NCBI GenBank assembly: GCA_024742655.1
Contig: JANSYB010000201.1
Coordinates: forward strand, 1-5,503
DNA from: Paracoccaceae bacterium
GTDB taxonomy: Bacteria > Pseudomonadota > Alphaproteobacteria > Rhodobacterales > Rhodobacteraceae
Length of the DNA stretch: 5,503 nucleotides
Reading direction: 5' to 3'
Shown: positions 1 through 5,503 of the stretch, piece after piece
Layout: the number at the start of each line of letters is the position of its first letter
Numbering within the stretch: position 1 is the stretch's first letter
The notes under the pieces: generated by a model
Databases searched by the model: none
Told to the model about the DNA's origin: nothing
Seen by the model: only the letters and a program-made list of their open reading frames with translations
Position numbers and translations under genes: made by a program

Positions 1-1101
1 CGCGATGCCGGTGAATGTCGCGCCCAGCGTCAGCCAGAACGCGAAAGGCCCGATCCACTGCATGGCCCAGCCGGTGACCATCGGTCCGGCAATGGCCCCC
101 AACCCGAAGGTGAAGACCAGTCCGCCCGAGGCGGCAGGCATGTCCTCGGACGACAGGAAGTCGTTCGTATAGGCCAGAAACAACGCGTAGAGCGGCGTGG
201 TGACCCCGCCGGCAAAGAACGCGGCGGACAACAAAGATGCCTGGCTTTGCCCCATCACGTAGCCGATCGCGCAGGACGCCGCGCCAAGACTTGCGGCCCC
301 GAAGATCAGCACCCGCCGGTCCATCCGGTCCGACAGCCAACCGATGGGAAATTGAAACAACAACGCGCCCGCAAAGAGCATCGCCACGAAAAGCGCGATC
401 TGCGCCGCCGAAAGGCCGATCTGCGTGCCGAACACGGCCCCCATGCCCGACTGGGTGGCATAGACACTGCCCAGAAGAAAAATGCCTACCGTGCCGAGTG
501 GCGAACTGGTGAAAAGCTTGCGCAGCGACATGGGCCGCGCGACCTCGACCACCGGGGCCGGCGACACCGACAGAAGGATCGGCGCAAAGGAGATAGACAC
601 GAGGATCGACGCCCCGATGAACAAGGCCGAAGTTGCCGCGTCGCCCAAGGTCAGAAGGCCCTGTGCACCGATGATTCCGACCGTCTGCGCGATCATGTAG
701 GCCGACAGCAGCTTGCCCCGGTTTTCATTCGTGGCCGCATTGTTGAGCCAGCTTTCGGCAGCGACATAGATACCGGACATGCAAAACCCGATCAGGATGC
801 GCAACAAGGTCCAGGCCCACGGCTCTGCCAGCAGGGTAAAGGCGATCAGCCCGCCCGACATGAAACTGCCAAGTGCGGCAAAGACGCGGACATGGCCGAC
901 CCGCTGGATCAGGAGCGGGGTCAGTCGTGCGCCGGAAAGAAAGCCAATGAAATAGCCCGAGGTGATGACCGCGAGCTCCGAGGCGGAAAACCCCTCGATC
1001 CCGCCGCGCAGCCCGATAAGGGTGAAATGCATCCCGTTGCCGAGCATGATCAGAACAATGCCCAGAAGGAGTGCCCAGACGTTGGCAAGTACCTTGAACA
1101 T
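1..1101 (-). CDS. YcaD-like MFS transporter, C-terminus off the window
   Basis: A continuous minus-strand frame of 367 codons starts at ATG 1101-1099 and runs off the left edge without a stop. The protein is almost wholly hydrophobic with about 12 membrane segments, the first near residues 8-28 and the last starting near 349. Family marks are an early GARLTPLLIQRVGHVR stretch (57-72), AESWLNN (115-121) followed by RGKLLSAYM (128-136), and a second-half motif A, GWLSDRMDRR (254-263). The AESWLN/RGK pattern is what I associate with the YcaD branch of the major facilitator superfamily, in which the substrate is generally unknown. MFS proteins of this type are near 400 residues, so only a short tail should be missing. 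The start is supported by AAGGGGG (1106-1112) just upstream and by the hydrophobic N-terminus. The gene lies downstream of rpsU on the same strand but beyond a terminator, so it probably has its own promoter. Family is confident; substrate is unknown. Confidence 0.9.
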   Translation of the reverse strand, partial: MFKVLANVWALLLGIVLIMLGNGMHFTLIGLRGGIEGFSASELAVITSGYFIGFLSGARLTPLLIQRVGHVRVFAALGSFMSGGLIAFTLLAEPWAWTLLRILIGFCMSGIYVAAESWLNNAATNENRGKLLSAYMIAQTVGIIGAQGLLTLGDAATSALFIGASILVSISFAPILLSVSPAPVVEVARPMSLRKLFTSSPLGTVGIFLLGSVYATQSGMGAVFGTQIGLSAAQIALFVAMLFAGALLFQFPIGWLSDRMDRRVLIFGAASLGAASCAIGYVMGQSQASLLSAAFFAGGVTTPLYALFLAYTNDFLSSEDMPAASGGLVFTFGLGAIAGPMVTGWAMQWIGPFAFWLTLGATFTGIA

Positions 1102-1260
1102 GTCGCCCCCTTGTTCTGCTGGCCAGTATTACCCCCGGCTTGCGGTGCCATGACAGGGCGCGTCAAGCAACGATCGGCCGTAAGGGAATTCCACAGGAGG
1201 GTTTCGTGTGCCGCGGCAGGGACGATGCCCAAGGAGTGGGCAGCACGTTGGCCCGGCCCC
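1102..1260. other. Intergenic region upstream of the MFS gene
   Basis: This stretch lies between the rpsU terminator and the MFS start and should hold the MFS promoter. A TTGACG that could be a -35 box reads on the minus strand at 1166-1161, but I find no convincing -10 at 16-18 nt from it. It contains several short perfect palindromes: CTGGCCAG (1119-1126), GGAATTCC (1185-1192) and a 6-bp hairpin at 1226-1242. None is assigned to a regulator. No coding region is supported here. Confidence 0.5.
1226..1242. repeat. Short perfect hairpin TGCCCA-N5-TGGGCA
   Basis: TGCCCA (1226-1231) and TGGGCA (1237-1242) are perfectly complementary around a 5-nt loop that reads AGGAG on the plus strand and CTCCT on the minus strand. 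It lies about 30 nt past the rpsU terminator in the direction of transcription. No T-run follows on either strand, so it does not look like a second intrinsic terminator. It could be a weak operator or chance in GC-rich DNA. Confidence 0.3.
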
Positions 1261-1295
1261 GAAAAGACAAACCCCCGAAGCGGCTGCCCGGGGGT
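1261..1295 (-). terminator. Rho-independent terminator of rpsU
   Basis: ACCCCCG (1271-1277) pairs with CGGGGGT (1289-1295) to give a 7-bp GC-rich stem with an 11-nt loop. On the minus strand the stem is followed by TTGTCTTTTC (1270-1261), a fair U-rich tail. It begins about 35 nt after the rpsU stop codon, the expected place for a terminator. No T-run follows in the plus direction, so it works for the minus strand only. Confidence 0.82.
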
Positions 1296-1330
1296 CGTCG
1301 AAATCGTGTCGAAGCTTTGCGCTTAACGTC

Positions 1331-1537
1331 TCAGAGAAGACCCTCGCGCTGTGCCTTTTTACGGGCCAGCTTGCGGGCGCGGCGAATGGCCTCGGCCTTT
1401 TCGCGGGCGCGTTTTTCGGACGGTTTCTCGAAATGCTGCCGAAGCTTCATTTCACGGAACACGCCTTCACGCTGCAGTTTCTTCTTCAGGGCACGAAGCG
1501 CCTGATCGACATTGTTGTCACGAACACTAACCTGCAT
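1331..1537 (-). CDS. rpsU: 30S ribosomal protein S21
   Basis: A 68-residue, very basic protein beginning [20 protein letters not shown] and continuing with a [23 protein letters not shown] core, then a tail rich in Arg, Lys and Ala ([20 protein letters not shown]). This is the full S21 family pattern: the N-terminal VxVRxNxxxxxALRxLKKK segment, the central FRE(M/L)K..(Q/R)xxEKPS(E/x)KR block and the basic helical tail. S21 sits on the platform of the small ribosomal subunit next to the 3' end of 16S rRNA and helps mRNA engagement during initiation. Start ATG 1537-1535 has AAAGGTGG (1548-1555) about 10 nt upstream. The gene is monocistronic by appearance: its own promoter is at 1590-1618 and its own terminator at 1261-1295. 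It is transcribed divergently from the COQ9 gene. Confidence 0.98.
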   Translation of the reverse strand: MQVSVRDNNVDQALRALKKKLQREGVFREMKLRQHFEKPSEKRAREKAEAIRRARKLARKKAQREGLL

Positions 1538-1563
1538 GTGGTTGTCACCACCTTTCTAAGTTG

Positions 1564-1580
1564 GATTTGCAAGATTTGCA
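1564..1580. repeat. Tandem GATTTGCA repeat in the rpsU leader
   Basis: GATTTGCA occurs at 1564-1571 and again at 1573-1580, one copy per 9 bp. In the rpsU direction it reads TGCAAATC twice and falls within the predicted 5' leader, between the transcription start and the ribosome binding site. The first copy also overlaps the candidate -35 box of the divergent promoter. Function is unknown and chance is possible. Confidence 0.45.
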
Positions 1581-1596
1581 GGAAGTGTCCGTATAG
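1567..1596 (+). promoter_or_regulatory. Candidate promoter of the COQ9 gene
   Basis: On the plus strand TTGCAA (1567-1572, four of six matches to TTGACA) is followed by CGTATA (1590-1595, 17-nt spacing) or GTATAG (1591-1596, 18-nt spacing). The -10 overlaps the -10 of the rpsU promoter on the other strand. The match is modest. The case rests mainly on position, about 55 nt ahead of the COQ9 start. Confidence 0.35.
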
Positions 1597-1618
1597 CAAA
1601 GCCGGATTAGTTTGTCTA
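1590..1618 (-). promoter_or_regulatory. Sigma-70-type promoter of rpsU
   Basis: On the minus strand TAGACA (1618-1613, five of six matches to TTGACA) is followed after exactly 17 nt by TATACG (1595-1590, four of six matches to TATAAT). Transcription would start near 1583, giving a leader of about 46 nt before the rpsU ATG. This is the best promoter match I found in the window. It fits a strongly expressed ribosomal protein gene. Confidence 0.65.
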
Positions 1619-1650
1619 GGGTAAGGATCACAAGCCCGAGGAGGCCCGAA

Positions 1651-2334
1651 ATGTCGGATCAGGACGTCAAGACCACCCTGTTGGAGGCCGCGAAACCCCA
1701 TGTGCCCTTCGACGGCTGGAGCGAGGCCACCTTTCGCGCGGCCATGGAGGATGCCGGAATCAATGCCGGTCTGGCGCAGGCCGTGTGCCCACGCGGGGCA
1801 GTCGACCTGGCGCTGGCCTATCACGAAGAGGGCGATCAGGCGATGCTGGTCCGTCTGGCCGAGGCCGATCTGGGTCAGTTGCGCTTTCGCGACAGGGTGG
1901 CGGCGGCGGTCCGCTACCGTCTGGAGGCGGTCGAGGACAAGGAACTGGTGCGCCGTGGTGTGACCCTGTTCGCGCTGCCGCATCACGCGCTGGACGGCGC
2001 ACAGGCGATCTGGCGGACATGCGATCGGATCTGGACGGCCCTGGGCGACACGTCCGAGGATGTGAACTGGTACACGAAGCGGGCCACGCTGTCGGGGGTG
2101 TATTCCTCTACGGTGCTGTATTGGCTGGGCGATGACAGCCCCGGGCATGAGCGTACATGGGCCTTTCTGGACCGTCGGATCGACGACGTGATGCAGATCG
2201 AAAAGGTCAAGGCCAGGGCGCGCGACAACAAGCTGGTCAGCGGTTTGATGGCCGGACCCCTGTCATTCGTCAATCGCATTCGCAAACCCGGTCCGCGCCA
2301 GACAACCGGTATGCCGGGCCGCTGGACCCGCTAG
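1651..2334 (+). CDS. COQ9-family ubiquinone biosynthesis protein
   Basis: A 227-residue protein, the usual length for alphaproteobacterial COQ9 proteins. Family landmarks in order are VPFDGWSEATFRAA (18-31), CPRGAVDLALAYHEEGD (46-62), RFRDRVAAAVRYRLE (78-92), FALPHHALDGAQ (107-118), the hallmark GDTSEDVNWYTKR (132-144), GVYSSTVLYWLGD (149-161) and FLDRRIDDVMQIEKVK (172-187). In eukaryotes COQ9 is a TetR-fold protein that binds lipid and presents ubiquinone precursors to the COQ7 hydroxylase; the bacterial homologue is assumed to assist ubiquinone synthesis in a similar way. Start ATG 1651 has a near-perfect GAGGAGG (1638-1644) 6 nt upstream; the in-frame TTG at 1612 has nothing comparable and would add residues outside the family. 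The C-terminal tail after about residue 190 is Arg- and Pro-rich and probably variable. It is divergent from rpsU and 80 nt ahead of a quinone oxidoreductase. Confidence 0.93.
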   Translation: MSDQDVKTTLLEAAKPHVPFDGWSEATFRAAMEDAGINAGLAQAVCPRGAVDLALAYHEEGDQAMLVRLAEADLGQLRFRDRVAAAVRYRLEAVEDKELVRRGVTLFALPHHALDGAQAIWRTCDRIWTALGDTSEDVNWYTKRATLSGVYSSTVLYWLGDDSPGHERTWAFLDRRIDDVMQIEKVKARARDNKLVSGLMAGPLSFVNRIRKPGPRQTTGMPGRWTR

Positions 2335-2357
2335 TGGATTGACCCGCCGTCGTTGCA

Positions 2358-2384
2358 TTCTGTCTCAGGGCTGATACGACAGAA
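2358..2384. repeat. Inverted repeat TTCTGTC-N13-GACAGAA
   Basis: TTCTGTC (2358-2364) and GACAGAA (2378-2384) form a perfect 7-bp inverted repeat with half-site centres 20 bp apart, about two helical turns. It sits between the COQ9 stop and the quinone oxidoreductase start. No T-run follows on the plus strand, so it is a poor intrinsic terminator. The geometry fits an operator for a dimeric regulator, but no regulator gene lies in the window. A weak promoter-like pair, TTGCAT (2353-2358) and TACGAC (2375-2380), overlaps it. Confidence 0.45.
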
Positions 2385-2414
2385 ACAGCCAGAAGCAAGA
2401 CAGGAATGGCGCGG

Positions 2415-3389
2415 ATGATGCGTGTGATCGAAATCACCCGACCCGGCGGACCGGACGTTCTGCAACCCTCGGAGCGTCCCATTCCCAAACCCGGCGCTGG
2501 AGAAGTCCTGATCCGTGTGGCCTATGCCGGGGTGAACCGGCCCGATGCCCTGCAGCGCGCGGGCGCCTATGACCCCCCCAAGGGCGCCAGCGATCTGCCT
2601 GGTCTCGAGGCTGCGGGAGAGATCGTCGAGATCGGGGACGGTGTCAGCACATGGTCCGTGGGCGATCGGGTCTGCGCCCTTTTGCCCGGCGGCGGCTATG
2701 CCCAGTACGCGGTCACACCGGCGGCGCATTGCCTGCCCGTTCCCGATGGCCTGGGCCTGAAAGAGGCCGCCTGCCTGCCCGAGACCTGTTTCACGGTCTG
2801 GACCAACGTGTTCCTGCGCGGCGCATTGAAAGGCGGCGAGAGGTTCCTGGTCCACGGCGGCTCAAGCGGGATCGGGACGACCGCGATCCAGTTGGCGCGG
2901 GCCTTTGGCGCGCGTGTCTTCACGACCGCCGGATCGGATGAGAAATGCCGCGCCTGTCTGGACCTCGGTGCCGAACAGGCGATCAATTACCGTAACGAGG
3001 ATTTCGTTGAGATCCTGCGCGCGGCGGGCGGTGCGCACCTCATCCTCGACATGGTCGGCGGTGATTACCTGCCGCGCAACGTGCGCGCGTTGGCCGATGA
3101 CGGGCGGCTGGTGCAGATCGCGTTCCTGCAAGGTGCGCAGGTCGAGTTGAACTTTGCCGAGGTCATGATGCGCCGGCTGACCATCACCGGCAGCACGCTG
3201 CGCCCGCAATCGCCGCTGGCCAAGGCCCGGATCGCAGATGGATTGCGCGCCCATGTCTGGCCGCTGATCGAGGCCGGGCGCATCGCCCCGGTCATGGATT
3301 CCGAGTTCCCCCTGCAAGAGGCCAGCGCCGCCCATGCCCGGATGGAAAGCAGTGCCCATGTGGGCAAGATCGTGTTGAAGGCGGGCTGA
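2415..3389 (+). CDS. NAD(P)H:quinone oxidoreductase, PIG3-like zinc-free MDR
   Basis: A 324-residue medium-chain dehydrogenase/reductase. The N-terminal GroES-like domain carries MMRVIEITRPGGPDVL (1-16), then AYAGVNRPDALQRAGAYDPP (36-55) and SDLPGLEAAGEI (59-70). The Leu in GLEAAGE replaces the His of zinc alcohol dehydrogenases (GHE), and other zinc ligands are absent, so this is the zinc-free quinone reductase branch. The Rossmann domain has HGGSSGIG (147-154) for NAD(P)H, then ARAFGARVFTTAGSDEK (161-177) and DLGAEQAINYR (183-193). The NRPDxLQRxGxYxPPxGAS pattern is typical of the human TP53I3/PIG3 group, which reduces quinones with NADPH. ATG 2415 is preferred because AGGA (2402-2405) lies 9 nt upstream and the family usually starts M(x)MRAIEI; ATG 2406 would sit directly on that AGGA, and ATG 2418 is also possible. 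The gene leads a coupled run with the two genes after it. The physiological substrate is not shown. Confidence 0.9.
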   Translation: MMRVIEITRPGGPDVLQPSERPIPKPGAGEVLIRVAYAGVNRPDALQRAGAYDPPKGASDLPGLEAAGEIVEIGDGVSTWSVGDRVCALLPGGGYAQYAVTPAAHCLPVPDGLGLKEAACLPETCFTVWTNVFLRGALKGGERFLVHGGSSGIGTTAIQLARAFGARVFTTAGSDEKCRACLDLGAEQAINYRNEDFVEILRAAGGAHLILDMVGGDYLPRNVRALADDGRLVQIAFLQGAQVELNFAEVMMRRLTITGSTLRPQSPLAKARIADGLRAHVWPLIEAGRIAPVMDSEFPLQEASAAHARMESSAHVGKIVLKAG

Positions 3390-3392
3390 CCC

Positions 3393-4511
3393 TTGGGCAT
3401 TGCGCAATTGATCATCCTTGCGCTTGCCGGGCTGAGCGTCTTGCTGAGCGCTGTCGCCATTCGCCGTGATGTGCCGCCTGACTGGCGGTTTGCCGTGCCC
3501 GAGGCCCTGCCGGCCAACGGGGCGCCGCGTTTTGAAACCGTGTTCGACTATACCGCCCCTGCCGGACAAGCCCATTCGCCCAGTATCGTTCTGCAGCCCG
3601 ACGGGTTCGACGTGCTGTGGTTCGAAGGCTCGCAAGAGGCGCAGGCCGATGTGGATATCCATCACGCAGCCCTGCGCCGAAACGCCGGGGCGTGGCAGGT
3701 CACGGCCCGGGGCGAGCGGATCACCCGGTCGCAACTGGGCGCGGCCAGTGTCCCGCGGCAACTGGTGGTGACCCTCGGCAACACCGTCGATAACGAGCGC
3801 CGGTCGGGCGATGTCTATGCCACGGTGGTTTCGGTCGGCGGATGGGCGATGGCCTCGGTCGCCGATGTCAGGATGGAGGCGGATGGCCCCCGATCCGCAC
3901 GCAAGCTCAACCTGTCGCCGTTTCTGAACCGCTCTCATCTGGTGAAATCCCCGATGGTGGATTTTGCCGATGGCAGCCTGGGCCTGCCTGCCTATTTCGA
4001 GATGGGCGCGACCCATGGCGTGCTGGTCCGTCTGGATGCCGAGGGCCGGGTGCGCGACACCGCCCGCATCGCGGGCGCGGGCAAACCGATTCAGCCGATG
4101 ATCGTCCCGTTGAGCGAAACCCGCGCCATCGCGTGGCTGAGGGATTTCGAGCCGTCGGGCCGGTTGCTGGTCAGTGAAACCCGTGATGGCGGCAAGACAT
4201 GGTCGCCGGTGCGCCCGCTGGACATGCCCAACCCGAGCGCACCCGTCGCCGCCCTGAACCTGGGGCAGGGGCGGATCGTGATGGTGGTCAATGATGACCC
4301 GGACGGCGCGGATCGCCTCAGCCTTCTGGTGTCCGAGAATGAGGGACAAAGCTGGCAACATCTGCGCACGCTGGAGGAAAATGGCGTCGGCGCGCGCTAC
4401 CCGGTGCTGCGCCGGCTTGGTGCGGACGAGATTGCGCTGGCCTATTCGGTGGGCAACAAGCAAGGCGTGCGGGTGCATGTGTTCAATGCTGCATGGCTGG
4501 TGACGCAATGA
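3393..4511 (+). CDS. Membrane-anchored sialidase-like BNR protein
   Basis: A 372-residue protein with an N-terminal hydrophobic segment (about 4-22) followed by RR, probably a signal anchor that places the rest in the periplasm. The soluble part looks like a sialidase-superfamily six-bladed beta-propeller (BNR_2 / predicted neuraminidase type): HSPSIVLQPDGFDVLWFEGSQE (61-82), then DVDIHHA (87-93), NRSHLVKSP (179-187), and two Asp-box-like turns, SETRDGGKTW (261-270) and SENEGQSW (314-321), of which the second has Asn in place of Asp. RYPVLRRLGADEIALAYS (335-352) resembles the family's C-terminal strand with its Tyr. I cannot confirm the Arg triad or the acidic catalytic residues, so hydrolysis of sialic acid is not established; a glycan-binding or other propeller role is possible. 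The start is TTG 3393, only 3 nt after the preceding stop, with GAAGG (3377-3381) upstream; no better in-frame ATG exists nearby. The end overlaps the next gene at ATGA. Confidence 0.78.
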   Translation: MGIAQLIILALAGLSVLLSAVAIRRDVPPDWRFAVPEALPANGAPRFETVFDYTAPAGQAHSPSIVLQPDGFDVLWFEGSQEAQADVDIHHAALRRNAGAWQVTARGERITRSQLGAASVPRQLVVTLGNTVDNERRSGDVYATVVSVGGWAMASVADVRMEADGPRSARKLNLSPFLNRSHLVKSPMVDFADGSLGLPAYFEMGATHGVLVRLDAEGRVRDTARIAGAGKPIQPMIVPLSETRAIAWLRDFEPSGRLLVSETRDGGKTWSPVRPLDMPNPSAPVAALNLGQGRIVMVVNDDPDGADRLSLLVSENEGQSWQHLRTLEENGVGARYPVLRRLGADEIALAYSVGNKQGVRVHVFNAAWLVTQ

Positions 4512-5059
4512 GCGGGCTTGGGGCGACAGTCGCGCTTGCCATTGTGTTGGGCTGGGTCGTCTTCGCCCTGTCGGGCCTGCTGCTTGCTCCGCCATGGCCC
4601 GCCGTTCTGGCGCTTGGGGGTGGCGTTCTGCTGGTGCTTGTGGCGCGCGACACGCTTGCCGCGAACGGGCTGGTTGCCCTTCTGGCGCCGTTCGGGGTGA
4701 TGCTGCCGGGGCTGGCGCTTCGGCATATGGCCGTGGCGCAGGGCCTCTCGGTTCCGGGGTTTTCCACGGCGGAGATCGCTGTGTTCCTGGTGCTCTACAC
4801 CGCCTTCCTGTGCACGGCCTTCGGGGTTATCCCGGTCGACATTTATCGCTACGGCTATGCCCCCTGGCCGGTTGCGTTCATGGTGCTGGCGGTTTGCGCC
4901 TATGCGCTGGCGACGGGGAACTGGTTCCTCGCCGGCGTCGCGGTTTTGGGGCAACTGGCGTGGGTCATGGGCTGGGGCAGCAGCAACTGGTTCGACATGA
5001 TGCTGCATGTCCTGCTCGTGCCGGTGGCGGCCGTGGTGCTGATCACCAGACTGCTTTAA
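4508..5059 (+). CDS. Small polytopic membrane protein, unknown function
   Basis: A 183-residue protein made almost entirely of hydrophobic segments, roughly at residues 5-26, 29-46, 54-71, 88-108, 120-137, 140-155 and 164-182, so six or seven membrane spans. Between the third and fourth spans is a short polar loop (72-87), and DIYRYGYAPW (111-120) lies in another. Near the end is GSSNWFDMMLHVLL (157-170), whose Asp and His within a membrane segment could be functional. I do not recognise a named family. ATG 4508 is chosen because it overlaps the stop of the sialidase-like gene as ATGA and has GGTGA (4499-4503) just ahead; the in-frame ATG at 4493 has no ribosome binding site. The overlap implies translational coupling, so the two products probably work together at the inner membrane. 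The stop codon overlaps that of the convergent RNase gene. Confidence 0.8.
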   Translation: MSGLGATVALAIVLGWVVFALSGLLLAPPWPAVLALGGGVLLVLVARDTLAANGLVALLAPFGVMLPGLALRHMAVAQGLSVPGFSTAEIAVFLVLYTAFLCTAFGVIPVDIYRYGYAPWPVAFMVLAVCAYALATGNWFLAGVAVLGQLAWVMGWGSSNWFDMMLHVLLVPVAAVVLITRLL

Positions 5060-5503
5060 CGGACCGGATCGAAAAGGGCATCGTCGAGCGTGCAATCGCG
5101 GATCACGTCGCGCCCGCAGGGAACGGGCGTCAGATCCTTGGACAGGCACAGTCGCGCCTCCTGGATGCGCCCGCCCCGGCAGGTGATGGTCAGCATGTCG
5201 GGCTCCCATCCCGGGTTCGCCTTCAGGAACGCCTCTTCCACGACTTGTGCCGGCAGACGCACGGGTTTACCCAGTTCGCGAAAGACGTCGGGGCGGTTCA
5301 CGCGGTCGAATGCCTCGCGGGACACTGCATAATAGGCCGGCGCCGACAGGCCCGTGCAGGAGCCGTGTTTCTTCCATTGGTACCACGCCAGCCCGGACGA
5401 GCCCATGATATCGGCCATGTCGCGGGTCATTGCCCGGGACGGCGGGCGTTCGGCGGTCGGGCAATGCGCGGGCCAGCCGCGATGATATTGCGGCCAAAGC
5501 CCA
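5056..5503 (-). CDS. RNase T2-family ribonuclease, N-terminus off the window
   Basis: A minus-strand frame open from the right edge to TAA at 5058-5056, giving 148 residues of the C-terminal part. The first residues visible are GLWPQ (5502-5488), the end of the CAS I motif HGLWP; the catalytic His codon should lie just outside the window. The second motif reads AWYQWKKHGSC (5388-5356), matching CAS II with its Lys, His and Cys. Downstream are ANPGWEPDMLTITCRGGRIQE and a Cys-rich tail (CLS, PCGRD, RDCTL), matching the disulfide-bonded C-terminal half of the family. RNase T2 enzymes are secreted or periplasmic endoribonucleases that cleave RNA via 2',3'-cyclic phosphates; a signal peptide is expected but not visible. 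Where the family usually has (H)EW before the Lys, this one has YQW, so the residue in the place of the catalytic Glu is Gln. The internal ATG at 5430 is not the start, since CAS I lies upstream of it. Confidence 0.9.
   Translation of the reverse strand, partial: GLWPQYHRGWPAHCPTAERPPSRAMTRDMADIMGSSGLAWYQWKKHGSCTGLSAPAYYAVSREAFDRVNRPDVFRELGKPVRLPAQVVEEAFLKANPGWEPDMLTITCRGGRIQEARLCLSKDLTPVPCGRDVIRDCTLDDALFDPVR

Noticed and set aside
1161..1166. TTGACG as the -35 box of an MFS promoter
   Set aside because: No acceptable -10 box lies 16-18 nt further on the minus strand; the nearest TAAT-like bases are about 30 nt away.
247..1326. A 359-codon open frame on the plus strand opposite the MFS transporter
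   Set aside because: The minus strand gives a clean 12-span MFS protein with family motifs, while the plus frame gives a charged, featureless product with no ribosome binding site.
1194..1505. Perfect-looking AGGAGG (1195-1200) followed by GTG 1206 and a plus-strand open frame into rpsU
   Set aside because: The frame is Arg/Ser-rich, has no family look and runs antisense to the rpsU coding region. The ribosome-binding-like site is probably chance.
1612..1650. TTG 1612 as the COQ9 start
   Set aside because: It adds 13 residues with no family match and lacks a good ribosome binding site, whereas ATG 1651 has GAGGAGG at ideal spacing.
2862..4595. A 577-codon open frame on the minus strand opposite the quinone oxidoreductase and the sialidase-like gene
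   Set aside because: Its product is a low-complexity mix rich in Arg, His, Gln and Pro with no domain, as expected from the antisense of GC-rich codons. It spans two well-supported genes on the other strand.
4442..5209. A 255-codon minus-strand frame opposite the small membrane protein
   Set aside because: It is a shadow of the hydrophobic gene: the product is rich in Arg, His, Gln and Pro, and it overlaps the RNase T2 coding frame on the same strand.

Overview
This is a GC-rich window with dense alphaproteobacterial gene packing. The S21 protein, the COQ9-family protein and the codon use all point to a member of the Rhodobacteraceae (Roseobacter/Rhodobacter group); this is inferred from protein character, as no search was run. 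I see no mobile element, CRISPR array, tRNA or rRNA, and no sign of recent transfer.

Layout from left to right: (1) positions 1-1101, minus strand: a YcaD-like major facilitator transporter whose C-terminus lies beyond the left edge. (2) 1102-1330: an intergenic stretch holding a rho-independent terminator for the next gene. (3) 1331-1537, minus strand: rpsU, ribosomal protein S21. (4) 1538-1650: a divergent promoter region with a good sigma-70-type promoter for rpsU and a weaker one facing the other way. (5) 1651-2334, plus strand: a COQ9-family protein of ubiquinone biosynthesis. (6) 2335-2414: a short gap with an inverted repeat. (7) 2415-5059, plus strand: a tightly coupled three-gene run of a PIG3-like, zinc-free NAD(P)H:quinone oxidoreductase, a membrane-anchored sialidase-like (BNR/Asp-box) beta-propeller and a small polytopic membrane protein. 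The first junction has a 3-nt gap and the second is an ATGA overlap. (8) 5056-5503, minus strand: a convergent RNase T2-family gene whose N-terminus is beyond the right edge. Its stop codon overlaps the stop of the membrane protein at TTAA.

The COQ9 protein and the quinone oxidoreductase share a quinone theme and lie in the same direction. The sialidase-like protein and the membrane protein form a separate pair, probably acting at the outer face of the inner membrane, with no known substrate. The points most worth a second look are that pair, and the RNase T2 in which the usual catalytic Glu of the CAS II motif reads as Gln. Otherwise this is ordinary chromosomal housekeeping sequence, and I found no clear new system in it.
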